A stretch of DNA of 44,098 nucleotides from Streptomyces sp. 8K308 (GCF_004348315.1 NZ_SMKC01000018.1:1-44098); one strand, 5' to 3'. Positions 8,278 through 17,789 are shown, numbered from the stretch's first letter. Numbers and translations: made by a program. The notes: generated by a model from the sequence alone, not told the origin.

Positions 8278-9357
8278 ATGAACGAGACTCGACAACTCAC
8301 GGGCACCCAGGAGACCCCCGCCGTCCCCCGCCAGGCCGCCGGCGGGGCCAAGCAGCGGGACGCGTTCTTCGACAACGCCAAGTACCTGGCCATCGTCCTG
8401 GTCGCGATCGGCCACGCCTGGGAGCCGCTGCGCGGCGACTCGCGCGTGGCCACGGCGCTCTACATGGCGGTGTACGCCTTCCACATGCCCGCGTTCATCG
8501 TGATCTCCGGCTACCTGTCGCGCAGCTTCGACGGCCGCGCCGACCGGGTGCAGCGGCTGGTCACCGGCGTGCTCGTGCCGTACGTCGTCTTCCAGGTCGC
8601 CTACACCCTGGTCCTGCGGCGGTTCGCGGACGGCGGGAACGACGACACCTACGTCGGCTTCTTCGAGCCGCGCTGGCTGATGTGGTTTCTGCTCGCCCTG
8701 TTCATCTGGCGGCTGACCGTGCCGGTGTGGAAGGCGGTCCGCTGGCCGCTGCCGATCGCCCTGGGGGTGGCCGCCGTGGCGACCGCCTCGCCGACCCTCG
8801 GCAGCGACCTGCAGATCCAGCGGGTGCTGCAGTTCATGCCGTTCTTCGTGCTCGGCCTGGTCCTGAGGCCGGAGCACTTCCAGCTGGTGCGCCGCAGGGC
8901 GGTGCGGCTGCTCGCGGTGCCGGTCTTCGCCGGCGCGCTGCTGGTGGCGTACTGGGCCGAGCCGCGGCTGCGTTACCAGTGGCTCTACCACAAGCAGTCG
9001 GCGCAGGAGTTCGGCGAGCCGTGGTGGACAGGCGTGCTGATGACGCTTGCGCTGTTCGGCTGCGCCGCGGTGCTGATCGCCTGCTTCCTCGCGCTGGTGC
9101 CTGGCCGGCGGACCTGGTTCACGGCACTCGGGGCCGGCACCATCTCCGGCTATCTGCTCCACGGCTTCCTGGCCAGGGCCGCCATCGAGTGGGGCTGGTA
9201 CGACGGCGAGCCGATGAGCGGGATCTACTTCTCGCTGCCGGTCACCACCGCGGTGGCCGCCGTGGTCATCACCGTGCTGTGCACCCCGCCGGTGCGGCGG
9301 CTCTTCCGGCCCGTGATGGAGCCGAAACTCGACTGGCTGTTCCGCCGCGGGAGCTAG
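8278..9357 (+). CDS. Integral membrane acyltransferase 3 family protein (fucose O-acetylase-like)
   Basis: A 359-residue polytopic protein with about ten hydrophobic helices, of the acyltransferase-3 superfamily that moves acetyl or other acyl groups to sugars at the membrane. The first helix holds FDNAKYLAIVLVAIGHAWEP with the family's conserved histidine, followed by FHMPAFIVISGYLS, also typical. ATG 8278 directly follows an in-frame TTG at 8275. It sits between teichoic-acid-type genes, so O-acylation of the same polymer is a reasonable inference. The last codons and TAG stop (9355-9357) lie in the terminal repeat of the element at 9354-9621, so the original 3' end may have been replaced. 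Confidence 0.85.
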   Translation: MNETRQLTGTQETPAVPRQAAGGAKQRDAFFDNAKYLAIVLVAIGHAWEPLRGDSRVATALYMAVYAFHMPAFIVISGYLSRSFDGRADRVQRLVTGVLVPYVVFQVAYTLVLRRFADGGNDDTYVGFFEPRWLMWFLLALFIWRLTVPVWKAVRWPLPIALGVAAVATASPTLGSDLQIQRVLQFMPFFVLGLVLRPEHFQLVRRRAVRLLAVPVFAGALLVAYWAEPRLRYQWLYHKQSAQEFGEPWWTGVLMTLALFGCAAVLIACFLALVPGRRTWFTALGAGTISGYLLHGFLARAAIEWGWYDGEPMSGIYFSLPVTTAVAAVVITVLCTPPVRRLFRPVMEPKLDWLFRRGS

Positions 9358-9621
9358 GGCCTGTCTTCTGGATCCTCGTGGATCAGCGAGCGGCGGATGG
9401 CTCCCCCAGCTGACGCTGGGAGGTGCCCCCATTCGCTGGCAAGGCGCCCCACGCGGCGGAGCCGCACATCGACAGCAGCGCAGCTCGTACTCGCGCGCGG
9501 TGTCCATATGCCGCTCCGCGGCGTGCGGCAACGCGGCCAGCCGGGATGCCTGGGGGTACCTCCCAGCCGCCAGGCTGGGGGCTCGTCGCGAGCCCGCGAA
9601 GATCCGGAAGACAGGCCCTAG
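9354..9621. mobile_element. MITE-like element, 268 bp, with 21-bp terminal inverted repeats
   Basis: The ends CTAGGGCCTGTCTTC (9354-9368) plus six more bases, and their reverse complement at 9601-9621, match over 21 bases with one difference. The outer CTAG reads the same on both ends and could be a target duplication. Inside lie nested inverted repeats: a CCCAGC-TGAC-GCTGGG hairpin near the left end (about 9407-9422) matched by CCCAGCC-GCCA-GGCTGGG near the right (about 9561-9578), and GCGGAGC/GCTCCGC arms in the middle. No transposase is encoded, so movement would need one acting in trans, probably of the IS5 type given the CTAG/TA end. The left end supplies the TAG stop of the acyltransferase gene. 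The rest of the 9358-9685 gap is explained by this element and one terminator. Confidence 0.75.
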
Positions 9622-9639
9622 ACCCCCCGGAAAAGCGTC

Positions 9640-9667
9640 CGGCCGCCGGGGCGGGGCCCGGCGGCCG
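9640..9667 (-). terminator. Hairpin terminator after the TagF-like operon
   Basis: Perfect 11-base arms CGGCCGCCGGG (9640-9650) and CCCGGCGGCCG (9657-9667) with a 6-base loop, 19 bases after the stop at 9686. No U tract, as is common in this group. Confidence 0.7.
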
Positions 9668-9685
9668 TCGTGTGGTCGAGGGGCC

Positions 9686-12454
9686 TCAGCCCCTGGCCTG
9701 CCCGATCTCCAGCATCCGGTCCACCACCCGGGCGGTGGCCAGGCCGTCGGACGGTTCGCAGAACTCCCGCACGAACGCCGCGTACTTCTCGTCGTAGGTG
9801 CGGCGCACCGACTCGGCGGTGCGGATGGCGTGGATCAGCTCGGCCGAGGTCTTGATCAGCGGCCCCGGCGCCTTCTCCGTGAAGTCGAAGTAGAAGCCGC
9901 GCAAGGTGTCCCGGTAGTGCTCCAGGTCGTAGGTGAAGAAGAGCATCGGCCTGCCGGAGTGCGCGAAGTCGAACAGCACCGAGGAGTAGTCCGTGATCAG
10001 CACGTCGGTGATCAGGTAGAGCTCGGCGATGTCCGGGTAGGCCGACACGTCGTACACGAAGCCCTGCCCGGCGCCCGGGATCGCGTCCAGGATCTTCGGG
10101 TGCTTGCGGAACAGGAAGACGTGGTCGTCGCTGAGCGCCTCGCGCGCCGCTGTCAGGTCGACCCGCAGGTCGAGCTTGAACTTCGACGCCGTGTGCCGCT
10201 GGTCGTCCCGCCAGGTCGGCGCGTACAGCACCACCTTGCGGCCCTCGGGGATGCCGAGGGTGGCCCGCACCCGCTGCGCGATCTTCTCCCGGTCGGGGCG
10301 GTGGAAGATGTCGTTGCGCGGGTAGCCGGACTCCAGGATCTCGCCCTCGCAGCGGAAGGCGTTGCGCATGATCGGCGTCGTGAACGCGTTGGGCGAGACC
10401 ACGAAGTCGAACTGCCGGAACCGGTGCGGCAGGCTGGCGATGTACTGGAGGTTGGCCTTCGGGGTGCCGAGCAGGTCGGCGCCGATCTTCTTCAGCGGCG
10501 TGCCGTGCCAGGTCTGCACCACGCACTGCCCGTCGCGCCGCTCGTACCAGTCGCCGAGGCCGACGTTGGTGACGACGTACCGGCTGCGGGCCAGCGCCTC
10601 GTACCACTCGCGGCTGTGCCACTCCACGGGCCGCACCCCGGGCGGCAGGTCCACCTGCGCGTCGGCGACCGACCACAGGTGCTCGACCTCGACGCCGCGC
10701 CGCACGAACTCCTCGTAGATGGCGCGCGGGGAGTCGGAGAACTGCTTGCCGCCGAAGCTGTTGTAGAAGACGGTCTCGGTCAGCGGCTCCCGCTTGAACG
10801 CCGGGGTGTGCACCTGGCGCAGCTCGCGCTGCCGGTAGGCGCCGCGCTCCTCGCCGCGCAGCACGGGGCCCGAGCCGAGGAAGAGCCGGTCGAAGTAGCG
10901 GCGGTTGACCGCGTAGGAGCGGCCGGCGACGCGCTTCTTGAGCGGCAGCGTGTCGATCAGGTCGGCGCGCAGCTTCACGGGCACGTCGCCCTTGTTGCCC
11001 CAGGCGTCCTGGTCGCGCAGCGAGAAGTACCAGCGGCCGGCGCGCAGCGGCAGCACGGCGTCGTACGACGCCATCCGGTCGGGGGCGATCCGCACGCTGA
11101 ACCGGCTCTCGGAGTCCACCCAGTTCAGCGGGAGCACGTGCTCCTCGAACCGCTCGCCGTGCCGCAGCACGAAGCGCTTGCGGTCGCCCGGCCCGGTGTA
11201 GGAACCCTCGACGAGCAGCACGCCCTCGCGGGTCCACTCCATGCGGTCCACCACGGCCTGCCTGGCCCGGTCGTGCAGCTTGAGCAGCCCGGGGCCGTCC
11301 GTGGTCACCGCGATCTCGCGGCCGCCCGGGCGCAGGTAGCGGCCCGGCAGGAAGCCCTCGAGGACGGTGGCCCGGCGGGACGAGCCGTCGGCGAACTCGA
11401 TGTGGGTGATGAAGTCCTGGGTCTTCTCGGTCGGCTCGGTGGCCACGGTCAGGTCGCCGAACGGGATCTCGGCGCCCCAGCGGGCCCACCGCTGGTCGCC
11501 GTCCCCGGCCTCCTGCACGATCAGCGGGTACTCGACGCCGCCCTGTTGTCCCTTGCGGACGACGCGCAGCTTGGTGGGGCGCTTGCCGCCGGCCGGCGAG
11601 CGCAGGCCGAGGCGGAGCGCGTCGGCGGTGGCCGTCTGGTCGGTGACCTCGGCCTCGGGGATGTCGATGCTGAGCTGGAAGTTGTCCTCGTGGAACCCGG
11701 CGATCAGGCGCGCCCCGTCACCCAGGGACCGGGACTGGGAGTGCCCGGCGGAGCCGATGTCGACGCGCTGGGCCTTGCCCGGCACGTAGCCGCCGGGGCG
11801 CGGCAGGGCGAGCGTGAGGCCCCAGGTGCCGGACTTCCACTTGCCGCGCGACTTGAGTTTCGCCGGGTCGATGGTGATCTCGAAGCCGGCGTTGTCGTAG
11901 TTGTGCAGGGCCTGCTTGGAGTCGCGGGTCGCGCGCAGCGACTCCTGGGCGCGGAAGCGGACCGGGATCCGCCGCCCGCCGGGGGCGCGCAGCCAGGCGA
12001 GCCTGGGCAGCGCGCCGGGGCCGTTCGGCAGGTTGGCGACGAAGGCGTAGCCGTGCACGACGATCTTGCCGTCCTGCCACAGCACCTCGGTCGCCTTGGC
12101 CCGCACCGGCATCTCGCGCAGCCGCAGCCGGGTGACGGAGGCGGGCAGGCTGCGGCTGTCCACGCCGGGGATTGCCACGTAGGGGCGCAGCCGGCCGCGG
12201 ACGGGGAAGGCCGAGGGGTTGACCCGCTCGAAGTCGATGACGGTGAGCAGGTCCGCGAGCCGGCGCTCGCGGACCAGCTCCCACTTGACGCGGGCGACGG
12301 GGGAGAGCTTGCGGAGCTTGGCCGAGTCGGCAGCGGCCAGGAACTCGGCGGCCGCGTCGAGGAACGCCTGGCGGTCCTCGTCCGTGGCCTCCGGAAGGAA
12401 CCGCAACCGGCGCGCGAGTTCCTGGGGGATGATGTCTTCTGGCTTGGCTACCAC
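9686..12454 (-). CDS. CDP-glycerol:glycerophosphate glycerophosphotransferase family protein (TagF-like)
   Basis: Polymerase-type enzyme for a polyol-phosphate wall polymer. 922 residues from GTG 12454. The C-terminal third (about 540-905) is a full TagF domain: VFYNSFGGKQFSDSP, VVQTWHGTPLKKIGAD, LYAPTWRDDQ, LFRKHP and LITDYSSVLFDFAHSGRPM. The first 530 residues are mostly beta-rich and look like two or three repeated sandwich domains (LRLREMPVRAKATEVLWQDG and VTDQTATADALRLGLRSPAG mark two of them). Streptomyces relatives are often longer with an N-terminal GT2 glycosyltransferase; none is present here and the start, DIIPQELARRLRFLPEATDE, resembles the linker that would follow such a domain. 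An AGAAGG lies 11 bases before the start. Last gene of the run 16101-9686. Confidence 0.85.
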   Translation of the reverse strand: MVAKPEDIIPQELARRLRFLPEATDEDRQAFLDAAAEFLAAADSAKLRKLSPVARVKWELVRERRLADLLTVIDFERVNPSAFPVRGRLRPYVAIPGVDSRSLPASVTRLRLREMPVRAKATEVLWQDGKIVVHGYAFVANLPNGPGALPRLAWLRAPGGRRIPVRFRAQESLRATRDSKQALHNYDNAGFEITIDPAKLKSRGKWKSGTWGLTLALPRPGGYVPGKAQRVDIGSAGHSQSRSLGDGARLIAGFHEDNFQLSIDIPEAEVTDQTATADALRLGLRSPAGGKRPTKLRVVRKGQQGGVEYPLIVQEAGDGDQRWARWGAEIPFGDLTVATEPTEKTQDFITHIEFADGSSRRATVLEGFLPGRYLRPGGREIAVTTDGPGLLKLHDRARQAVVDRMEWTREGVLLVEGSYTGPGDRKRFVLRHGERFEEHVLPLNWVDSESRFSVRIAPDRMASYDAVLPLRAGRWYFSLRDQDAWGNKGDVPVKLRADLIDTLPLKKRVAGRSYAVNRRYFDRLFLGSGPVLRGEERGAYRQRELRQVHTPAFKREPLTETVFYNSFGGKQFSDSPRAIYEEFVRRGVEVEHLWSVADAQVDLPPGVRPVEWHSREWYEALARSRYVVTNVGLGDWYERRDGQCVVQTWHGTPLKKIGADLLGTPKANLQYIASLPHRFRQFDFVVSPNAFTTPIMRNAFRCEGEILESGYPRNDIFHRPDREKIAQRVRATLGIPEGRKVVLYAPTWRDDQRHTASKFKLDLRVDLTAAREALSDDHVFLFRKHPKILDAIPGAGQGFVYDVSAYPDIAELYLITDVLITDYSSVLFDFAHSGRPMLFFTYDLEHYRDTLRGFYFDFTEKAPGPLIKTSAELIHAIRTAESVRRTYDEKYAAFVREFCEPSDGLATARVVDRMLEIGQARG

Positions 12455-12520
12455 GTCAGTCAGTGCCTTCTCTTCCCGCTCTTCTGCGTCTCTTCCTGTT
12501 GGCTCGGGCGAGGCCTGGCG

Positions 12521-14584
12521 TTACGGCGCCGGCACCGCGGCCGGCGCGTCGTCCGCGCCCGCCTCGCCCTGGGCCCGGTTGCGGGCCGTCGCCCTGGCGG
12601 CCAGGGCGCGCACCGCGGCCCCGAACCGCTCCTGGGAGGGCGGCTGGTCGGGCCCGAGCAGGTAGTCCTTGAGCTCGGCGCGCGCGGTGGCCAGCGCGTC
12701 GGCCGCCGGCTGGTGCACCGCGTCCAGCAGTCCGCCCAGCTGGGCGGCGTCGTTGGACAGGATGACGGCCGCCCGCACGGCCGTGTTCTGCCGCTTGAAC
12801 TCGTCCTCGCCGAGGCCGGCGGAGTCGGTGACGGCGTACGGCTTGCCGCTGGCGATCCAGTCGGAGACGACGCTCGAGATGTCGGAGACCAGGGCGTCCG
12901 ACTCGTTGAAGCAGTCGAACAGGCGCGGCTCGGGTCCGGTGATCACCCGGTGCTCCCACCAGCCCTGGGAGCGCCAGTAGAGCTCGTTCCACTCGCGGAA
13001 CCGCCGCTCCTCCTCGGGGGCCTGGTCGAGCGGGGTCTGCGCGTCGCGCGAGACGGAGGCGTCGTCCCAGCTGGCCGCCGGCGTGAGGGCGGGCCGTGCC
13101 GCGGTGAGCTCGCGCAGCGCGGCCTGAGCGCGCGCCCGCTCCTGCGCGGTGCGCTCGGCCTCGGCGGCCCAGCGCGGGTCGGCGGCGCGCCTGGCGGCGG
13201 CCTCCTCGATCATGGCGACGATCCGCTGGTGGACGACGCCGGCCGCGCGGTCCCGGGTGCCGGTGAACGGATGCGGCTTGTAGAGCACGCGGACCGGGCG
13301 CTCCGAGTCGAGCAGCCGCCGGATGATGTTCTCGCCGGCGAGCAGCAGCGAGGTGTTGCCCGGGTCGTCCGTCCAGCCCTCCCAGGTGGGGGCGTAGAGG
13401 ATGGTCGGGATGCGGCCGGCGGGCGGCTGACCTGTGCCGGTGGCGATGGGGGCCAGCTGGGGCCGGCCGACCTCGACGATGTCCTCGTCGCGCACCCCGA
13501 CGTCGGCGAGCGCGTAGCGGTCGCGGCCGGCCCGGCCCGCGGTCCACACCTCGTCGTACGCCTTGGCGTAGGGGTTGATGCTGGCGATCTTGTCGCTGTC
13601 GCCGTGGCCGATGAAGACGTGCTTCATGGTGGGCACGCGCAGCAGGTGCAGGTTCTTGCCGACGTTGGCCGGGTAGAGGCCGACCCGCAGCATGGACAGG
13701 TCCATCTGCATCAGGTGGACGGCGCTCGGCACGCAGACCACGGGCAGCGTGGTGGTGCCGAGCCGGGCCATGATGGCCCGCTCGCGGAGGATGACGATGG
13801 CCTTCTCGTCCAGCTTCTCCAGGGTCTCCAGCCACATGTTGGCCTGGTAGGCGGAGTCCTTGGAGCCGGAGAAGTAGAGCGCCACGGTGGGCTGCTCGGC
13901 GCGCAGCCACTCGTCGAACCACTCCAGGGTGCGGTCCGGGTCGGGCGGCAGCTTGCTCAACCTGAAGAACGGCAGCAGCACCAGCATGTAGCCGAGCACC
14001 AGGGCGATGGTGGCGGCGATGCCGGCGTAGCCGAAGTCCGGCTCGTCGGTGCCGGCGACGGCGAGCAGGCCGAGGAACAGCGGCACCTCGGTGTGCAGCA
14101 CCTTCTCCACGGCCCGGTGGGTGAGCCAGCGCGGCGGCCCGTTGGGCACCGGGAGGGTCGACAGGTCGATGTTGCGGGTGGTGATGGGCAGCCGGCGCTT
14201 GCGGCGCAGCACCATCACCAGGGCGGTGTGCGGGGCCTGGAGCCCGTAGAAGGCGAGCAGGCCGACGATGGCCGCGTAGAACACCGTCTCGCCGCCCCAG
14301 TCGGAGCGGGCGAGCAGCAGGATCAGCAGCAGCTGCCGGATCAGGAAGCGGATGGTGAGGCCGAGCCTGGCCTTGCCGAACCGCACCAGCACGTAGGAGC
14401 CGCGGCGGTGCAGGAAGTGGTCGCCGAGGTAGGAGCAGACCGCGGCGGCGGCGAAGCCGCCGGTGGACGGCAGCAGCGCGGTGGCGAGCATCAGCGGGTA
14501 GCTGGCCGCCATCACCAGCGCCGCCACGAGTTCGACGGGGGAGGCCACTCCCCCGACGAGGCGGCGCAGGATGCTTGCGATCAT
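12521..14584 (-). CDS. Membrane-anchored TagF-like transferase, paralogue of 5605-7638
   Basis: 687 residues: about five to six N-terminal hydrophobic helices (to about residue 190), then a TagF-type domain with YFSGSKDSAYQANMWLETLE, FIGHGDSDKIASINPYAKAY, LYAPTWEGWTDDPGN, LYKPHPFTG and VSDISSVVSDWIASGKPYAV. The two paralogues share the order and wording of every one of these blocks. ATG 14584 overlaps the TGA of the upstream gene (ATGA, 14581-14584), so translation is probably coupled; the longer open frame to 14863 is not coding. It presumably uses the CDP-polyol made by the upstream gene. Next gene downstream starts after 66 bases. Confidence 0.85.
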   Translation of the reverse strand: MIASILRRLVGGVASPVELVAALVMAASYPLMLATALLPSTGGFAAAAVCSYLGDHFLHRRGSYVLVRFGKARLGLTIRFLIRQLLLILLLARSDWGGETVFYAAIVGLLAFYGLQAPHTALVMVLRRKRRLPITTRNIDLSTLPVPNGPPRWLTHRAVEKVLHTEVPLFLGLLAVAGTDEPDFGYAGIAATIALVLGYMLVLLPFFRLSKLPPDPDRTLEWFDEWLRAEQPTVALYFSGSKDSAYQANMWLETLEKLDEKAIVILRERAIMARLGTTTLPVVCVPSAVHLMQMDLSMLRVGLYPANVGKNLHLLRVPTMKHVFIGHGDSDKIASINPYAKAYDEVWTAGRAGRDRYALADVGVRDEDIVEVGRPQLAPIATGTGQPPAGRIPTILYAPTWEGWTDDPGNTSLLLAGENIIRRLLDSERPVRVLYKPHPFTGTRDRAAGVVHQRIVAMIEEAAARRAADPRWAAEAERTAQERARAQAALRELTAARPALTPAASWDDASVSRDAQTPLDQAPEEERRFREWNELYWRSQGWWEHRVITGPEPRLFDCFNESDALVSDISSVVSDWIASGKPYAVTDSAGLGEDEFKRQNTAVRAAVILSNDAAQLGGLLDAVHQPAADALATARAELKDYLLGPDQPPSQERFGAAVRALAARATARNRAQGEAGADDAPAAVPAP

Positions 14585-16101
14585 GCCACCTCCCCCGCGG
14601 CTTCGGCCTGCTCGGCGTTGAGGGCGGCGGCCAGGGCGCGCTCGAAGGAGCCCGCGTTGCTGGCCTCGGCGGTCGGGTCCTGCTGGCGGACGTCGATGAC
14701 GTGTCCCGTCATGGCGGACAGCAGCACGTCGAGCGAGGTCCTGGCGACGGCCTCGGAGGACAGCAGGCTGCCGGCGGGCTCCTGGCCGAAGGCCTTGGTG
14801 CGCATCGGGGTCGCGGTCCGCTCGGGGTTGACGCAGTTGACGCGGACGCCGTCGCCTGCCCACTCGTCGGCCAGGGCCTGGGTGAGGTTGACCATGGCGG
14901 CCTTGGTGGAGGAGTAGAGGCTGTACTCGGCGCGGCCGCGGGTGTAGCTGCTTGAGGTGTAGAGCAGCAGCTGGCCCGAGGTCTCGGCGAGGTACTTGTG
15001 GGCGGCGCGGGCGATGCGGACCGGCGCGAGGTAGTTGACGGTGAGCGCCTCCTCGATGGTGGCGTCGTCCGTCTCGGCGAGCTTCCCGATGCGCAGCACG
15101 CCGGCGGTGTTCACCACGTAGTCGATGCGCCCGGTCTCGGCGTAGGCCTTCTCCAGGGCCTCGGCGACGTCGCCCTGCTTCTCCACGTGCGTGCCGGTGG
15201 TGGAGCGGCCCAGCGGGTAGACGGTGGCGCCGTAGCGGGCGGCGAGGTCGGCGATGTCCTTGCCGATGCCGTAGGAGCCGCCGAAGACCACCATCGTCCT
15301 GCCGGCGAGCCGCTCGCGGTACGCGGCCTCGTCGGACTGCCGGGGGGCCGCGGTGGAGGCCAGCTGGAACATCTTGTCGGCGATGAAGACGTCGACGGGC
15401 TGGGTGACCTTCATGTTGAACTCGTCACCCGGGACGACGTGGATCGGCACGTCGGGCAGGTACCTGAGGACCACGGAGCAGTCGTCGGTGGCCTGGAAGT
15501 TCGGGTCGCCGGCGGCTATCTCGTAGGCGCGGCGGATGGTGGAGAGCCGGAACGCCTGCGGGGTCTGGCCGCGGCGCAGGCGGGAGCGGTCGGGGACGTC
15601 GGTGATGAACTCGCCGTCCTCGCCGTGGGTGCGGGTCACGATGATGGTGTCGGCGGACGGGATCGCGACGTCCACGGCCTGGTAGCGGTCCAGGGCCCGC
15701 ACGCAGTCGGCTATCACGCGCTGGGAGAGCAGCGGGCGCACGGCGTCGTGGAAGAGGACGTTGCGGTCCTCACCCTCGGCCAGACCCTCGCCGAGCACCT
15801 CGATGGCCCGGCGCGTGGTCTCGTTGCGGGTGGCGCCGCCCTCGACGACCCGGCTGACCTTGGTCAGCCCGCTCTTGGCGATGATCCGCTCCACGTCCCC
15901 CGCGTAGCCCGGGGCCATCAGCACGATGACGTCGTCGATGTCCGCCGACTCCTCGAAGACCGCCAGCGTGTGTTCGATGACGGCCTTTCCCGCGATCTTG
16001 ATCAGCTGCTTCGGTATGGAGAGACCCACTCGCTGTCCGGTGCCGCCAGCGAGAACGACCGCGGTGGTGTGTGGGGACGGTCCTTCGGGTTGGATGGACA
16101 A
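14581..16101 (-). CDS. Bifunctional ribitol-5-phosphate cytidylyltransferase / SDR reductase (TarI-TarJ type)
   Basis: Predicted to make CDP-ribitol: the SDR half reduces ribulose 5-phosphate, the IspD-like half adds CMP. Residues 1-230 carry TAVVLAGGTGQRVGLSIPKQ, the IspD/TarI nucleotide-binding signature, and the conserved block FHDAVRPLLSQRVI. Residues 250-490 carry FGGSYGIGKDIADLAARYGA (Rossmann) and YTSSSYTRGRAEYSLYSSTK, with the catalytic Ser and Tyr-x-x-x-Lys. The same fusion order is known in Haemophilus Bcs1/Acs1. TTG 16101 is preferred (506 residues) because GGAG lies five bases upstream; TTG 16122 is possible. It overlaps the TagF-like gene by four bases. A MEP-pathway IspD role is unlikely given the fusion and neighbours. 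Confidence 0.85.
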   Translation of the reverse strand: MSIQPEGPSPHTTAVVLAGGTGQRVGLSIPKQLIKIAGKAVIEHTLAVFEESADIDDVIVLMAPGYAGDVERIIAKSGLTKVSRVVEGGATRNETTRRAIEVLGEGLAEGEDRNVLFHDAVRPLLSQRVIADCVRALDRYQAVDVAIPSADTIIVTRTHGEDGEFITDVPDRSRLRRGQTPQAFRLSTIRRAYEIAAGDPNFQATDDCSVVLRYLPDVPIHVVPGDEFNMKVTQPVDVFIADKMFQLASTAAPRQSDEAAYRERLAGRTMVVFGGSYGIGKDIADLAARYGATVYPLGRSTTGTHVEKQGDVAEALEKAYAETGRIDYVVNTAGVLRIGKLAETDDATIEEALTVNYLAPVRIARAAHKYLAETSGQLLLYTSSSYTRGRAEYSLYSSTKAAMVNLTQALADEWAGDGVRVNCVNPERTATPMRTKAFGQEPAGSLLSSEAVARTSLDVLLSAMTGHVIDVRQQDPTAEASNAGSFERALAAALNAEQAEAAGEVA

Positions 16102-16258
16102 GGCAGCTCCTGCCGGTATCAAAGGTGTCGGCTACGCGAGGAGAAGGTTAACCCCCGTAGAAGCTTGACCCCTAAACCGGATGAACCGTTGTCGACTGTT
16201 ATCGCTTCGTGACAGTGGCGCGTTACTCAGCGATGCCACCGGGGAAGGGTGGACACGC
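16102..16258. other. Gap between obg and the CDP-ribitol gene
   Basis: 157 bases without a gene. It holds a short interrupted repeat ACTGT...ACAGT (minus strand, around 16195-16216) and TAACCT (16145-16150) as a possible -10 for the downstream run, without a clear -35. No strong terminator was found after obg. Confidence 0.3.
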
Positions 16259-17713
16259 TCAGTCAAATGGGTCGAATTCCTCGAATTCCCGCTGGGCTGT
16301 GTCCTGTCGAGCGTCTCGTCGGCGCGCGTCACGCTCCTTGCGCCGCTGCACCGCCGGGCGCAGCTCGCTCATCCGGTGATCCTCGCCACGCCGGCCGAGC
16401 ATCTCGGCGCCGCCCACCATCGAGGGCTCGAAGTCGAACACCACCGCGTCGTCCTCGTCGCCGATGGCCACCCCGTCGCCCTCCGTGGCGCCGGCCCTGA
16501 CGAGTTCCTCCTCGACGCCGAGCCGGTTGAGCCGGTCCGCGAGATAGCCCACGGCCTCGGCATTCGCGAAATCCGTCTGCCGCACCCAACGCTCCGGCTT
16601 CTCGCCCCGGACCCTGAAGAAACCTTCACCTTCGGCGGTTACCGTGAAGCCCGCGTCATTCACGGCCTTCGGGCGGATCACCATGCGCGTGGCTTCCTCC
16701 TTCGGGCGCGCCTCCCGAGCCCTGCCGACCAGCTCGGCCAGCGCGTACGAAAGATCCTTCAGCCCCTTGCGGGAGACCGCGGACACCTCGAATACCCGCA
16801 GGCCACGAGCGGCGAGATCCGGCCGCACGATCTCGGCCAGATCCTGCCCCTCCGGAATATCCGTCTTGTTGAGCACCACGATCCGCGGCCGGTCGTCGAG
16901 GCCGCCGTACTTCGCCAGCTCCTCCTCGATCACGTCCAGGTCGGTCAGCGGGTCGCGCCCCGGCTCGAGCGTCGCGCAGTCCAGCACGTGCACCAGCACC
17001 GAGCAGCGCTCCACGTGCCGCAGGAACTCGAGACCGAGCCCCTTGCCCTCGCTGGCGCCCGGGATGAGACCCGGCACGTCGGCGACCGTGTAGACGGTGG
17101 AGCCCGCCGTCACCACGCCCAGGTTCGGCACCAGCGTCGTGAACGGGTAGTCGGCGATCTTCGGCTTGGCCGCCGAGAGCACCGAGATCAACGAGGACTT
17201 GCCGGCGCTGGGGAAGCCCACCAGCGCCACGTCGGCGACGGTCTTGAGCTCGAGCACCAGGCTCCGCTCCTCGCCCGGCTCGCCGAGCAGCGCGAAGCCG
17301 GGCGCCTTGCGGCGCGGCGAGGCCAGCGCCGCGTTGCCGAGCCCGCCGCGGCCACCCTGCCCGGCGACGAAGGTGGTGCCCTCGCCCACCAGGTCGGCGA
17401 GCGGCTGCCCGTCCCTGCCGAGCACCACGGTGCCGTCCGGCACCGGCAGCACCAGGTCCTCGCCGGCCGCCCCCGTGCGGTGCCCGCCGGCGCCCGGCTT
17501 GCCGTTGGTGGCCTTGCGGTGCGGCCGGTGGTGGTACTCGAGCAGCGTGGTCACGTCCCGGTCGACCACGAGGACCACGTCCCCGCCGCGCCCGCCGTCG
17601 CCGCCGTCGGGGCCGCCGAGCGGCTTGTACTTCTCCCGGTGCACGGAGGCGCAGCCGTGGCCCCCGTTACCCGCGACGACATGGATCTCGACGCGGTCCA
17701 CGAAGGTGGTCAT
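16259..17713 (-). CDS. obg: Obg/CgtA GTPase
   Basis: Ribosome-associated GTPase involved in 50S assembly and, in Streptomyces, onset of differentiation (family knowledge). 484 residues in three parts: Gly-rich Obg fold (1-158, [24 protein letters not shown] start and [16 protein letters not shown]), G domain (about 159-335) with [28 protein letters not shown] and NKTDIPE, and a C-terminal OCT domain (about 345-430, [20 protein letters not shown]), followed by a charged tail. It lies downstream of rplU-rpmA, as in many bacteria, but a large hairpin in between (17790-17841) may set its level separately. Confidence 0.97.
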   Translation of the reverse strand: MTTFVDRVEIHVVAGNGGHGCASVHREKYKPLGGPDGGDGGRGGDVVLVVDRDVTTLLEYHHRPHRKATNGKPGAGGHRTGAAGEDLVLPVPDGTVVLGRDGQPLADLVGEGTTFVAGQGGRGGLGNAALASPRRKAPGFALLGEPGEERSLVLELKTVADVALVGFPSAGKSSLISVLSAAKPKIADYPFTTLVPNLGVVTAGSTVYTVADVPGLIPGASEGKGLGLEFLRHVERCSVLVHVLDCATLEPGRDPLTDLDVIEEELAKYGGLDDRPRIVVLNKTDIPEGQDLAEIVRPDLAARGLRVFEVSAVSRKGLKDLSYALAELVGRAREARPKEEATRMVIRPKAVNDAGFTVTAEGEGFFRVRGEKPERWVRQTDFANAEAVGYLADRLNRLGVEEELVRAGATEGDGVAIGDEDDAVVFDFEPSMVGGAEMLGRRGEDHRMSELRPAVQRRKERDARRRDARQDTAQREFEEFDPFD

Positions 17714-17789
17714 GACGGTGTGCCTCCCGGCGGGATCTGTGGTGGTGACGGTGCGAGCTGACGGTGCGAGAACGTTGTTGGTGAAACGA

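Noticed and set aside
9500..14917. 1805-codon open frame on the plus strand
   Set aside because: Antisense to three well-supported genes; composition (Gly/Val/Arg/His-rich, no domains) is what GC-rich codon bias yields on the opposite strand.
14581..16101. MEP-pathway IspD
   Set aside because: Fusion to an SDR domain and teichoic-type neighbours fit CDP-ribitol synthesis better.
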